NCBI GenBank assembly: GCA_963704535.1 | Contig: OY969916.1 | Span: 7,750,001 to 7,814,000, forward strand | Direction: 5' to 3' | DNA from: G963704535 sp963704535 | GTDB lineage: Bacteria; Chloroflexota; Chloroflexia; Chloroflexales; Roseiflexaceae | DNA length: 64,000 bases | Shown here: piece after piece, positions 56,141 through 64,000 of the stretch | Position numbering within the stretch: position 1 is the first letter of the stretch | How the letters are laid out: each line of letters opens with the position of its first letter | Made by a program: the position numbers and the translations under genes | Notes under the pieces: generated by a model | What the model was told of the DNA's origin: nothing | Databases searched by the model: none | The model's input: only the letters and a program-made list of their open reading frames with translations

Positions 56141-57232
56141 ATGCTCGACCGGGATCTTGTCGCCGCAACCGAGGGCTGCCGCTACTGCTTGATGTGCCGG
56201 CACGTCTGCCCGGTGACGCGCGTGACGTATAACGAGGCGACCTCGCCGCACGGCTGGGCGCTTGAGATCGCCTCGGTTCGCCGTGGTCAGCTCCAATGGA
56301 ACGGGGAGACGGTCGATCTGCTGTACAAGTGCGCCGACTGCGGGTTGTGCCAGTCGTTCTGTGTGACCGATCAGCCGCTGCCGTACGCGATCGTCGCGGC
56401 GCGGGCCGAGGTCGTGGACGGCGGGCACGCGCCCCCGCAGGTCCTGGAGTTGGACGCGGCGCTGCGGCGCTGGGGCAGCCTGCACGGCGAGGTGGCGGAG
56501 GTGGAAGCCGAGCGAGCGGAGGTCATGCTGTTCGTCGGCGATGCGGCCTGGCACACCGAGCGGGCCAGCCTGGACGCGGCCCGGCATCTGCTGGAGGTCG
56601 CTGGGGTCGCCCATGGCGTGGTGGCGGCCGGCCGATCGAGCGGCTACCTGGCCTATACGCTGGGGCTCCATGAGACGGCGCGGGCGCTGGCGCTGGCGAA
56701 TGTCGCGGCCATCCAGCAGTCCGGCTGTCGCACATTGGTGACGCTTGCGCCGGAACACACGCATACGCTGCACAATGTCTACCCACTGCTGGGGGCGACG
56801 CTGCCGGCGGATGTCGAGGTGGTTGAGCTGACGACGCTGCTGGTGGGCTTGCTGCGCGAGGGCCGGCTGAAGCTGCGCCCGGCGCCGCTCGACGTGGCCT
56901 ACCACGACCCGTGCCAGACGCCGCGCCTGGACCGGCGCTGGCGGGCGCCACGGCAACTGCTGGCCGCCGCGTCGTCGCTGCCGCTGCGCGAGGGGTTCTG
57001 GCGCGAGCGGCGCGCCACGAGCTGCGGCGCCAGCGGCGGCCTGCCCTGGACCCAGCCGCGGCTGGCTGGCGAGCTGGCCCGCGCCGCCCTGGCCGACGCG
57101 ACCGCCAGCGGCGCGCGGCTGGTCGTCACCGAGGCGCCGGGCTGCCTGGCTCACCTGCGCGCCGCCGGACAGGATGTGGAGGTGCGCGGGCTGTACGAGT
57201 TGTTGGTCGAGCGATTGGAGATTGGAGATTGA
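56141..57232 (+). CDS. (Fe-S)-binding protein, GlcF / heterodisulfide-reductase-D-like
   Basis: 363 residues. Two 4Fe-4S motifs: CRYCLMCRHVC (C13, C16, C19, C23) and CADCGLCQSFC (C64, C67, C70, C74). Two CCG-type domains follow. The first has YHDPCQTPRLDRRW. The second reads SCGASGGLP where CCG is expected, so one cluster ligand is lost. The usual role is to take electrons from a GlcD-like flavoprotein to quinones. The FAD oxidase at 52736 is the likely partner although the ROK gene lies between. AAAGGA precedes ATG 56141. The C-terminal LEIGD and stop are repeat-derived. Confidence 0.85.
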   Translation: MLDRDLVAATEGCRYCLMCRHVCPVTRVTYNEATSPHGWALEIASVRRGQLQWNGETVDLLYKCADCGLCQSFCVTDQPLPYAIVAARAEVVDGGHAPPQVLELDAALRRWGSLHGEVAEVEAERAEVMLFVGDAAWHTERASLDAARHLLEVAGVAHGVVAAGRSSGYLAYTLGLHETARALALANVAAIQQSGCRTLVTLAPEHTHTLHNVYPLLGATLPADVEVVELTTLLVGLLREGRLKLRPAPLDVAYHDPCQTPRLDRRWRAPRQLLAAASSLPLREGFWRERRATSCGASGGLPWTQPRLAGELARAALADATASGARLVVTEAPGCLAHLRAAGQDVEVRGLYELLVERLEIGD

Positions 57233-57285
57233 GAGATTCGTCTGGTCGATCTCTCATCTCCAATCTCCAATCTCCAATCTCCAAG
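57213..57285. repeat. gattggagattgg / caatctccaatct inverted-repeat block
   Basis: GATTGGAGATTGGAGATTGAGAG is followed by CTCATCTCCAATCTCCAATCTCC. It closes the Fe-S gene (stop 57230-57232) and leads into the isomerase gene. Confidence 0.85.
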
Positions 57286-57302
57286 TTGAGTGAGGTGCAA
57301 AG

Positions 57303-58202
57303 ATGCAGGTTTCCATGCACAACTGGATGCGTGCCGAGCCGATTGAGACGACGATCCGGCGCCTGGCGAAGTATGGCTATGATAGCATTGAGATCAGCTA
57401 CGACAGCGTGGAGCTGTCGCCCGGAGCGCCAGGGACCAAGGCGGTACGGCAGACGCTCAAGGACAATGGCATTACATGCTATGGGTCGATCAGTTTGATG
57501 TTCGCCGGGCGCGACCTGATCCACGCCGACCCTGAGGTGCGCGCCAACTCGGTCGATTACCTCAAGAAGTGCGTGACGATGGTCAAGGAGCTGGAGGGCC
57601 AGGTGATGAGCATTGTGCCCTCGGAGGTCGGCAAGGTGAAGGCGATGGCCTCGCCCGAGGAGGAGTGGCACTGGGCGATCGAGGGGCTGAAGCAGGTCCA
57701 CGAGCACGCGACGCAGGCGGGCGTCCGGGTGGCGCTTGAGCCGCTCAATCGCTTCGAGACCAACTTCCTCAACCGCCACGACCAGGCGCTGCTGCTGGCC
57801 GAGGCGGTCGCGCCCGACGTGGGCGTGTGCCTGGATGTCTACCATATGAACCAGGAAGACGCCGACATGTTCAAGGCGATCGAGAACGCCGGCGCGAAGC
57901 TGTATGACCTGCACGTGGCCGACAACAATCGCATGGCCTGCGGCCAGGGCGCGCTGAACTGGGAGAAGCTGCTCACCACTTGCAAGCGGATCGGCTACAA
58001 TGGCTCGCTGACGGTCGAGTTCGTCCCACCGCTCGACCGCACGCCGGCCAACCCCTACAAGAATGCGCTGGCCGCCGCCGACGCCAGCCTCACCGCCGAG
58101 CAACTCAAGTTCATCGAGGATCACGGCAGCGGCGTGCTCTCGGAGGAGTTCTACTCCTGGCTGGTCGAGGAGTCGATCAAGACGCTACGCAAGTATATGT
58201 AA
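57303..58202 (+). CDS. sugar phosphate isomerase/epimerase (xylose-isomerase-like TIM barrel)
   Basis: 299 residues. RLAKYGYDSIEISYDS, GVRVALEPLNRFETNFLN (metal Glu), VGVCLDVYHMNQED (Asp and His), KLYDLHVADNNRM (His) and GSLTVEFVPP (Glu) place the four metal ligands of the IolE/tagatose-3-epimerase fold. Length is normal. The neighbouring oxidoreductase and UPF0261 genes suggest isomerisation of a sugar or sugar acid. ATG 57303 follows GAGGTG. The gap to the next gene is a repeat block. Confidence 0.9.
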   Translation: MQVSMHNWMRAEPIETTIRRLAKYGYDSIEISYDSVELSPGAPGTKAVRQTLKDNGITCYGSISLMFAGRDLIHADPEVRANSVDYLKKCVTMVKELEGQVMSIVPSEVGKVKAMASPEEEWHWAIEGLKQVHEHATQAGVRVALEPLNRFETNFLNRHDQALLLAEAVAPDVGVCLDVYHMNQEDADMFKAIENAGAKLYDLHVADNNRMACGQGALNWEKLLTTCKRIGYNGSLTVEFVPPLDRTPANPYKNALAAADASLTAEQLKFIEDHGSGVLSEEFYSWLVEESIKTLRKYM

Positions 58203-58203
58203 T

Positions 58204-58272
58204 CGTCAGTTGTCCGTTGTCAGTCGTCCGTTGCAATGGACGACTGACAACGGACAACTGACAACTGACAGC
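58204..58272. repeat. gtcagttgtccgttg / caacggacaactgac inverted-repeat block
   Basis: CGTCAGTTGTCCGTTGTCAGTCGTCCGTTG folds onto CGACTGACAACGGACAACTGAC with a short centre. Same words as the inserts in uvrA. Confidence 0.88.
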
Positions 58273-58273
58273 T

Positions 58274-59578
58274 ATGCCAATAGTTCTGCTGATCGGCACA
58301 TTGGATACCAAGGGCCGCGAGATCGCCTACCTGCGCGACCGGCTGCGGGACCTGGGGTTGGGGACGCTGGTGCTCGACTCGGGCATCCTGGGCGAACCGC
58401 TCGACTGCGCGCCGGATATCAGCCGCGAACAGGTGGCCCGCGCCGCCGGCTACACGATCGACGAGCTGCGAACGATCGGCACGCGCGGCGCGGCGGTCGA
58501 GCGGATGGTCCACGGCGTCGAGCGCCTGGCGCTGGACCTGTTTGCCCTGGGCCGCTTCGACGGGCTAGTCTGCCTGGGCGGCGCCGAGGGCGCGGTGCTT
58601 GGCGCCTCGGCGGCCAGGGTGCTGCCGATCGGCGTCCCCAAGCTGATCGTGTCGCCGATCGCCTCCGGCCAGCGGCGCTTTGGGCCGTTCGTCGGCACCC
58701 GCGATGTGATGGTGATCCACTCGGTCGTCGATATCCTGGGCATCAACCCGATCAGCATGACGGTCTTCGACAACGTGGCTGCGGCGATGCGGGGGATGCT
58801 GGAGCATGGGCATCGGCTGGCCCCCCACCCCCTAACCAGCCCGCCCTCTGCGCTACGCTTGTCTCCCACGCTGGGGAGAGGGGGGGAAGAAGCAGCTGCC
58901 ACGGCGGGGGGACGGGGGGAGCGCTACGTCGGCGTGACCATGCTGGGCAATACGACCAAGGGCGTGATGGTTGCCAAGGATCTGCTGGCGGCGCGCGGCT
59001 ACGAGGCGGTGATCTTTCACTCCAATGGCGTCGGCGGCCCGGCGATGGAGGAGCAGATCGAGCAGGAGATGTTCGTCGGGGTGATCGACTACACGACGAA
59101 CGAGCTGTCTGATCCATTGTTGGGCGGCTTCCACGCCGCGCCCGGCCGGCTGGAGCGGGCGGGAGCGCAGGGGCTGCCACAGGTGGTCGTGCCGGGGTGC
59201 GTCGATTTCGCCTGCTTCGGGCCGCGCCACGCCGTCCCGGAGGCACTGCGCGACCGGCCAGCCTACTACCACAATCCCGAGTTTACGCTGATACGGCTCA
59301 ACCGCGATGAGATGGCGCAGGTGGGCGCCACAATGGCTGGCAAACTCAGTGCGGCACGCGGCCCTGTCGCCGTGTTGGTGCCGCTGGGAGGCTTGTCGAT
59401 CCCCAACGTCCCTGGTGGAGCCTTCCATGATCCGCAGGCCGACGCGGCGTTCCACGCAGCACTCCGCGCCGGCCTACGGCCTGACATCCCGCTGCGCTTC
59501 GTCGAGGCCCATATCAACGATGAGCCGTTCGCGCGAGCGGTGGCGGAGGCATTCCTTGAGCTGGTCGAGAGCGTATGA
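58274..59578 (+). CDS. UPF0261 (Tm-1-like ATP-binding) protein, copy 2
   Basis: 434 residues, paralogous to 51160-52383: VLLIGTLDTKGREIAYLRDRL, VCLGGAEGAVLGASAARVLPIGVPKLIVSPIASG, VMVIHSVVDILGIN, VTMLGNTTKGVMVAKDLL, FHSNGVGGPAMEEQIE, VVPGCVDFACFGPRH and VAVLVPLGGLSIPNVPGG. The poly-Gly loop is degenerate (GGAEGA instead of GGGGGS), so nucleotide binding may differ. Between the domains it has an extra segment (HPLTSPPSALRLSPTLGRGG) encoded by pyrimidine- and G-rich repeat DNA, absent from copy 1. Start at 58274 lies right after a repeat. Confidence 0.87.
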   Translation: MPIVLLIGTLDTKGREIAYLRDRLRDLGLGTLVLDSGILGEPLDCAPDISREQVARAAGYTIDELRTIGTRGAAVERMVHGVERLALDLFALGRFDGLVCLGGAEGAVLGASAARVLPIGVPKLIVSPIASGQRRFGPFVGTRDVMVIHSVVDILGINPISMTVFDNVAAAMRGMLEHGHRLAPHPLTSPPSALRLSPTLGRGGEEAAATAGGRGERYVGVTMLGNTTKGVMVAKDLLAARGYEAVIFHSNGVGGPAMEEQIEQEMFVGVIDYTTNELSDPLLGGFHAAPGRLERAGAQGLPQVVVPGCVDFACFGPRHAVPEALRDRPAYYHNPEFTLIRLNRDEMAQVGATMAGKLSAARGPVAVLVPLGGLSIPNVPGGAFHDPQADAAFHAALRAGLRPDIPLRFVEAHINDEPFARAVAEAFLELVESV

Positions 59579-59579
59579 G

Positions 59580-59652
59580 AACGTGTTGCGTGTTGCGTGT
59601 TGCGTATCTTCGGGCACCCACGCAACACGCAACACGCAATACGCAATACGGA
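59580..59652. repeat. gttgcgtgttgcg / cgcaacacgcaac inverted-repeat block
   Basis: CGTGTTGCGTGTTGCGTGTTGCG is followed by ACGCAACACGCAACACGCAA and two CAATACG words. Sits between UPF0261 copy 2 and the creatininase-like gene. Confidence 0.85.
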
Positions 59653-59663
59653 GCATCGAAATC

Positions 59664-60524
59664 ATGACCGAGAAGCTGGTATCGCACTGCATTGCCGACC
59701 TAGCCTACCCCGACATCCAGGCGTACCTCAAGCGCAGCGACCTGATCCTGGTCCCCATGGCCAGCACCGAGCAGCACGGGCCACACCTGCCGCTCTGCAC
59801 CGACACGACCACCGCCTACGAGGTCAGCCGGCGCGCGGCCGAGCAGGCCGACGTGCTGTACACGCCGACTGTCTGGACCGGCTACTCGCCGCAGCATATG
59901 CGCGCGCCGGGCCAGGGCGCCGGGACGATCACGGTGCGGGCCGAGACGCTGCTCAACCTGCTCTACGATATCGCGCGCAGCCTGATCCACCACGGCTTCA
60001 ACCGGCTGATCTTCGTCAACGGCCACGGCTCGAATGTCAAGGTGATCGACCCGCTGCTACGCAAGATCCGCTACGACACTGGGGCGCTGGTGGCCTTCTA
60101 CAAGCCCTACGCCGAGCGCTACATGGGGCTGGTCAAGGACTTGATGGAGAATGCGCCCGACGAGACGCCCGGCTGGCACGCCAGCGAGTTGGAGACCTCG
60201 CAGATGCTGGCGCACAACCCGCAGTTGGTGCGGATGGACCGCGCGGCCGCGACTGAGACCCATATTCCGCGCTGGATGCCTCCGTCGTTCAGCAAGGCCG
60301 ATGGCGCGCCGGATGTCGAGTTCGAGGGCTACCAGTACTTCTACTTCCCGATGGACCACGACGAGTTCAACGACACCGGGGTGATCGGCAACCCGCTGCG
60401 CGCCACCGCCGAGAAGGGCGAGGAGGCGTTCCGACGCTACGCCAAGCACCTCGTCGGCGCGGTTCGCGAGCTGAGCAAGGTCGAGGTGCAGATCCATACG
60501 CGTGAGTTCCGCGAACGTGTGTAA
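59664..60524 (+). CDS. creatininase-family amidohydrolase
   Basis: 286 residues. Metal ligands of the creatininase fold are present: E36 and H38 in STEQHGPHLP, D47 in CTDT, H121 in VNGHGSN, and a Glu in WHASELETSQ. Members hydrolyse creatinine or formamide-type bonds of lactam and F420/riboflavin precursors. The aromatic C-terminal part (YQYFYFPMDHDEF) is subgroup-specific. In this context a lactam or lactone ring opening in the unknown sugar pathway is plausible. ATG 59664 with GGAG about 9 bases upstream. Confidence 0.88.
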   Translation: MTEKLVSHCIADLAYPDIQAYLKRSDLILVPMASTEQHGPHLPLCTDTTTAYEVSRRAAEQADVLYTPTVWTGYSPQHMRAPGQGAGTITVRAETLLNLLYDIARSLIHHGFNRLIFVNGHGSNVKVIDPLLRKIRYDTGALVAFYKPYAERYMGLVKDLMENAPDETPGWHASELETSQMLAHNPQLVRMDRAAATETHIPRWMPPSFSKADGAPDVEFEGYQYFYFPMDHDEFNDTGVIGNPLRATAEKGEEAFRRYAKHLVGAVRELSKVEVQIHTREFRERV

Positions 60525-60527
60525 ATT

Positions 60528-60672
60528 GAGAATTGAGAATTGAGAATGAGGAGCGAGACTTTACAGTTTGTAGGAAAAGGGGGGTTTGAGGGGGCTGCCC
60601 CCTCAGTCTCCCCCACCCACATTGTAAAGTCGAACGGCGCCGCCCGAAACCTTATCTTAATTCTCAATTCCT
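60528..60672. repeat. attgagaattgag block flanking an inverted tttacaatgtgggtggg element
   Basis: TTGAGAATTGAGAATTGAGAAT and AATTCTCAATTC at the two ends, with the inverse copy of the 60-bp element (AAAAGGGGGGTTTGAGGGGG to CCCACATTGTAAAGT, 60577-60630) inside. One repeat appears inserted in another. Confidence 0.82.
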
Positions 60673-60685
60673 GCGGAGGCAGGTG

Positions 60686-61072
60686 ATGAAGAAGCCACGA
60701 GTTCAGCACGTCAGTATCCCGCGCCCGCCCGGCAGCCACGCGCAGACGCGCGCGTTCTACGGTGAGCTGCTGGGCCTGGAGGAGGCTCCGGTGCCGGAGA
60801 CGATCCAGCACCTCGACCTGATCTGGTACCGGCTCGGCGAGACCGAGTTGCACCTGTTCACTGAGGAGCCGCAGGAGGATCATTCGGGCCGCCACCTGTG
60901 CATCGAGGTGGACGATGTGGAGGGGATGCGCGAGCGCCTGGCCGCTGCCGGCTACGAGCCGCGCGAGACGACCCCGATCCACAACCGGCCGCGCTTCTTC
61001 TGCCGCGACCCGTTCGGCAATGATATTGAGTTTACGACGATTATGGGGGATTACCTGGAGAAAGAGGGCTAG
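60686..61072 (+). CDS. VOC-family (glyoxalase-fold) protein
   Basis: 128 residues. RVQHVSIPRPPGSHAQTRAFYGELLGL, RHLCIEVDDVEGMRERL and RPRFFCRDPFGNDIEF give the repeated beta-alpha-beta units, with possible metal ligands H8, H70 and E115. It resembles small lyase/isomerase-type VOC enzymes. GGAGGCAGG precedes the ATG. Lies between creatininase-like and Gfo/Idh genes on the same strand and probably belongs to the same pathway. Confidence 0.87.
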   Translation: MKKPRVQHVSIPRPPGSHAQTRAFYGELLGLEEAPVPETIQHLDLIWYRLGETELHLFTEEPQEDHSGRHLCIEVDDVEGMRERLAAAGYEPRETTPIHNRPRFFCRDPFGNDIEFTTIMGDYLEKEG

Positions 61073-61165
61073 AACCAAGAACCAAGAACCAAGAACCAAG
61101 AACAAAGAATTAAACTCCGCGATTTCTTTGTTCTTTGTTCTCTGTTCTCTGTTCTCTGTTCTCGG
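61069..61165. repeat. aaccaagaacc / ttctttgttctctg inverted-repeat block
   Basis: Five AACCAAG words and one AACAAAG, then TTCTTTGTTCTTTGTTCTCTG. Begins at the stop of the VOC gene and ends just before the ribosome-binding site of the oxidoreductase gene. Confidence 0.82.
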
Positions 61166-61180
61166 CACAGGAGGATAGCG

Positions 61181-62344
61181 ATGGCAAACACGATCGGAGT
61201 CGGGCTCGTCGGCTACAAGTTTATGGGCAAGTCGCACTCGAATGCGTACCGCCAGGTGGCCAGCTTCTTCCCCGATGTCGCGTTGCGGCCGGAGCTGAAG
61301 GCGCTGTGCGGGCGCGACGAGGCGTCGGTGCGGCAGGCGGCCGAGCAGTTCGGCTGGGAGGGGTACGAGACCGACTGGCACGCGCTGGTCGCGCGCGACG
61401 ACATCGGCCTGATCGATGTCTCGACGCCCGGCGAGAGCCACGCCGAGATCGCGATCGGGGCGGCCGAGCACGGCAAGCACGTCTTCTGCGAGAAGCCGCT
61501 GGCCAATACGCTGGCCGAGGCCAAGGCGATGCTGGCGGCGGTCCAGCAGGCCGGCGTGGTCGGGATGGTCAACTTCAACTACCGGCGCGTGCCGGCGGTG
61601 CAACTGGCCAAGCAGCTGATCGACGAGGGCCGGATCGGCCAGATCTACCACTGGCGCGCCGTCTACCTGCAAGATTGGATCATGGACCCGAACTTCCCGC
61701 TGGTCTGGCGGTTGCAGAAGGACCAGGCCGGCGCTGGCGCGCTGGGCGACTTGGGCGCGCATATCATCGATCTGGCGCGCATGCTGGTGGGCGAGGTCGC
61801 GGCGGTCAGCGGCCTGACCACGACCTTTATCAAGCAGCGCCCGCTGCTGGTCGGCACGACCGGCGGGCTCGGCGCGGCGGGCGCGGCCGAGATGGGCGAG
61901 GTGACGGTCGACGACGCGGCGCTGTTCCTGGCCCGCTTCGCCAATGGTGCGGTGGGGAGCTTTGAGTCGACCCGTTTCGCCAAGGGGCGCGCGAACTACA
62001 ACTCGTTCGAGATCAATGGGAGCAAGGGCAGCATTGTGTTCGACCTGCACCGCATGAACGAGCTGAGTGTGTTCTTCGACGACGACCCGCCCGATGTCAA
62101 GGGCTTCCGCAATGTGCTGGTAACTGACGGCGGCGCCCACAAGTACCTCAGTGCGTGGTGGCCGGCCGGGCACATCATCGGCTGGGAGCATACGTTCACC
62201 CATGGTGTGCTGGACCTGCTCAACGGCATCGCTGCCGGCACATCGCCCGCGCCGACTTTCGAGGACGGGGTGCGCTGCCAGGCGATCCTTGAGGCGGTCG
62301 AGCAGTCGGCCAGCAGCGGCGCGTGGGTCGAGCCGGATTACTAA
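61181..62344 (+). CDS. Gfo/Idh/MocA-family oxidoreductase
   Basis: 387 residues. NAD(P)-binding Rossmann start VGLVGYKFMGKSHSNAYRQV, then EHGKHVFCEKPLANTLAEAKAM with the E104-K105-P106 motif, and a C-terminal domain with GAGALGDLGAHIIDLARMLVGE (His of the catalytic region) and HTFTHGVLDLLNGIAAG. Oxidises or reduces a hydroxyl of a sugar or inositol. AGGAGG precedes ATG 61181. Just upstream of the next sugar transporter. Confidence 0.93.
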   Translation: MANTIGVGLVGYKFMGKSHSNAYRQVASFFPDVALRPELKALCGRDEASVRQAAEQFGWEGYETDWHALVARDDIGLIDVSTPGESHAEIAIGAAEHGKHVFCEKPLANTLAEAKAMLAAVQQAGVVGMVNFNYRRVPAVQLAKQLIDEGRIGQIYHWRAVYLQDWIMDPNFPLVWRLQKDQAGAGALGDLGAHIIDLARMLVGEVAAVSGLTTTFIKQRPLLVGTTGGLGAAGAAEMGEVTVDDAALFLARFANGAVGSFESTRFAKGRANYNSFEINGSKGSIVFDLHRMNELSVFFDDDPPDVKGFRNVLVTDGGAHKYLSAWWPAGHIIGWEHTFTHGVLDLLNGIAAGTSPAPTFEDGVRCQAILEAVEQSASSGAWVEPDY

Positions 62345-62346
62345 GA

Positions 62347-62440
62347 GACCGTTTGAAAAGGGGGAGTTTGAGGGGGCCGCCCCTCAAGAAGCCTCCTTCC
62401 ACCACGGAGCGTAGGCGAGACAGTGCTCTTTCAAACAGTT
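62347..62440. repeat. GAGTTTGAGGGGG repeat with complementary end
   Basis: ACCGTTTGAAAAGGGGGAGTTTGAGGGGG-CCG-CCCCTCAAG, ending in CTTTCAAACAGT, which pairs with the start. Confidence 0.7.
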
Positions 62441-62443
62441 TCT

Positions 62444-62622
62444 AATGACAAGATGACAAGGTGGCAAGGTGCATGGACGCGATTTTCATACGTCTCTCAC
62501 CTTGCTCCTTTATCAAGTCAAACAGGGAAATATATACAGATGACAAGCTGACAAGGTGTACGCAAGGGTTGCCCTTTCTTTCACCTTTTCACCCCGTCAC
62601 CTTGTCAGCTTGTCACAAAAGA
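62444..62622. repeat. gacaagatgacaagg / ccttgtcagcttgtc block
   Basis: GACAAGATGACAAGGTGGCAAGG, GACAAGCTGACAAGGTG and the complementary CACCTTTTCACCCCGTCACC with TTGTCAGCTTGTC. With 62347-62440 this accounts for most of 62345-62711. A weak TTGACT at 62653 has no good -10. Confidence 0.75.
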
Positions 62623-62711
62623 AAGGGGGTGGTACATCGGCAGGTATCGCGTTGACTTAACAGATTCTCTTTATGCGATCACGGAAGATTGCAATCCAGG
62701 AGGACGACACA

Positions 62712-64000
62712 ATGCAACGACATTTGCGATGGATGATGGGATTGGTGGCGCTGCTGATGCTGGGGACGCTACTGGTCGCCTGCGGCGGCACGACCCCGGT
62801 CGCGCAGCCCACGGTCGCCGCAGCGCCTACGGTCGCCGCAGCGCCCACTGCGGCACCGGCGCAGCCCACTGCGGCGCCGGCCGACGCGCCCACCGCGCCG
62901 GCGGCTGATGTGCCCAGTGTGGTACCGGCCGACGCGCCCACGGCAGCCCCAGCGGCCGGCGGCGGGAGTTTTCAGATTATTTGGTTTGCGTGGCAGCCGT
63001 GCCAGGCGCTCGGCGAGCTGGTGAAAACCTACAAGGACGCCACGGTCGAGGTGCGCTGCGTGCCGATCGCCCAGTGGCACGACCAGATCTTCACCGACTT
63101 CGCCGCGCAGGGCGGCGCCGACCTGGTGATCCTCGACAGCCAGTTCATCGGCGAGGCGGTCACTGGCAACCACGTCGTCGAGCTGACCGACTGGATGAAG
63201 GACAACATCGAGACCGAGGATTACGTCCCGGAGGCGTTGAGCGCCTACGGCGAGTACCCGGCCGGCAGCAAGCGCTACTACGGCGTGGCGATCGAGGGCG
63301 ACACCCAGATGCTGGTCTACCGCAAGGACCTGTTTGAGGACCCGGCGATCCAGGCAGCCTACAAGGCCGAGTCCGGCAAGGACCTCAAGGCCCCGGCGAC
63401 GTGGAGCGAGTTGCTTGAGATCGCTCAGTTCTTCAAAGCGACTCCCGACGACGTCGATAAGGTGCCGAATGGCTACACGACCTTCTGGTGCGGCACGCCG
63501 GCCTGCTACGACCAGGTCGCGACGGTGTGGAACCAGATGGCCTGGTCGTTCGGCGGCGAGCTGTGGGACCCGGCGACCTACAAGGTCGAGGGCGTGATGA
63601 ACAGCGAGTCCAACCTGAAGGCGCTCGAGTTCGCGGCCGAGCTGTTCAAGACCAGCCCGGACGGCTCCGGCGACTTCCAGTTCAACGAGTCCGTCAGCGC
63701 GATCTGCGACGGCTCCGTGGCTATGACGACGATCTGGTTCGGGTTCGGGCCGGCGTTCGTCGACAAGACCGGCTGCACCCAGTCGGAGAACCTGGCGTAC
63801 GGCCAGGTGCCCGGCGAGACCGCGCACTTCCTGAGCCTGGGCGGCATGGGCATCAGCGTCAGCTCCTACAGCAAGAACCAGGAGGCTGCGCTGGCCTTCA
63901 TGCAGTGGGTGCAGTCCAAGGATGTGCAGATCGAGTGGGCCAAGCTGGGCGGCTTCTCGGCGCGCAAGTCGGTGCTGGCCAGCGACGAGTTCAAGAATGC
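62712..64000 (+). CDS. sugar ABC transporter binding lipoprotein, cut by the window edge
   Basis: At least 429 residues are visible; the end lies beyond the window. MQRHLRWMMGLVALLMLGTLLVAC gives a lipobox with C24. A linker of repeated PTVAAAPT/PTAAPA units follows, then a family 1 binding domain: IIWFAWQPCQALGELVKTYKD, PIAQWHDQIFTDFAAQGGADLVILDSQFIGEAV, GVAIEGDTQMLVYRKDLFEDP and LSLGGMGISVSSYSKNQEAALAFMQWVQS. AGGAGGAC precedes ATG 62712. The signal region differs from the two duplicated lipoproteins. Probably opens a third ABC operon serving the 51-62 kb catabolic genes. Confidence 0.9.
   Translation, partial: MQRHLRWMMGLVALLMLGTLLVACGGTTPVAQPTVAAAPTVAAAPTAAPAQPTAAPADAPTAPAADVPSVVPADAPTAAPAAGGGSFQIIWFAWQPCQALGELVKTYKDATVEVRCVPIAQWHDQIFTDFAAQGGADLVILDSQFIGEAVTGNHVVELTDWMKDNIETEDYVPEALSAYGEYPAGSKRYYGVAIEGDTQMLVYRKDLFEDPAIQAAYKAESGKDLKAPATWSELLEIAQFFKATPDDVDKVPNGYTTFWCGTPACYDQVATVWNQMAWSFGGELWDPATYKVEGVMNSESNLKALEFAAELFKTSPDGSGDFQFNESVSAICDGSVAMTTIWFGFGPAFVDKTGCTQSENLAYGQVPGETAHFLSLGGMGISVSSYSKNQEAALAFMQWVQSKDVQIEWAKLGGFSARKSVLASDEFKN

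Noticed and set aside
60437..62203. 588-residue minus-strand frame
   Set aside because: Runs antisense through creatininase, VOC and Gfo/Idh genes and two repeat blocks; no family resemblance.

Overview
The window looks like high-GC chromosomal DNA from a Chloroflexota bacterium, most likely class Chloroflexia. This rests on three things: solute-binding lipoproteins with long Ala/Pro/Thr-rich linkers, sugar ABC operons that lack their own ATPase gene, and a secreted protease ending in a YLPL tail. It is an inference from gene style, not from a marker gene. No rRNA or tRNA gene was seen. Coding is dense on both strands.

Layout. 1-0.3 kb: the broken end of an IS4-type transposase, then a tandem palindromic array. 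0.7-6.5 kb: cupin, proA, two small proteins, dihydrolipoamide dehydrogenase (lpdA), and a small ribbon-helix-helix/partner gene pair. 6.6-14.6 kb: an acyl-CoA and beta-keto-acid catabolic run (beta-keto acid cleavage enzyme, class III aminotransferase, methylcrotonyl-CoA carboxylase beta-type subunit, GNAT, acyl-CoA dehydrogenase, enoyl-CoA hydratase). 14.6-17.9 kb: VOC protein, methyltransferase, nicotinate phosphoribosyltransferase. 18-32.4 kb: a carbohydrate region. Two operons of LacI regulator, sugar-binding lipoprotein and two permeases are headed by a duplicated promoter-operator-lacI-signal-peptide cassette. A sucrose-phosphate synthase fused to a PfkB kinase domain and a stand-alone PfkB kinase follow. 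32.5-44.3 kb: response regulator, peptide-binding lipoprotein, B12/radical SAM protein, two AhpD-like proteins, uvrA and a sensor kinase. 44.5-51.1 kb: secreted subtilase, EI24 membrane protein, acetamidase/formamidase and an IS110 element. 51.2-64 kb: two UPF0261 (Tm-1-like) genes, a GlcD-type FAD oxidase and a GlcF-like Fe-S protein, a ROK regulator, TIM-barrel isomerase, creatininase-like hydrolase, VOC protein, Gfo/Idh/MocA oxidoreductase, and the start of another sugar-binding lipoprotein. Together the last set looks like an uncharacterised sugar or sugar-acid catabolic locus.

The most striking property is the repeat content. At least ten families of short tandem words or palindromes sit at almost every gene border, usually arranged head-to-head so that each block folds back on itself. 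They supply the stop codon of more than ten genes. They also sit in frame inside coding sequences: uvrA (several blocks), the radical SAM gene, a methyltransferase (five 54-bp copies) and one UPF0261 gene.

Seven otherwise well-conserved genes or remnants (cupin, proA, carboxylase beta, methyltransferase, a lipoprotein remnant, acetamidase, IS110 transposase) carry one frame break each, and uvrA carries four. Nearly all breaks fit one extra base. Uncorrected sequencing insertions are the simplest explanation, so these genes are described as single genes with a frame break.
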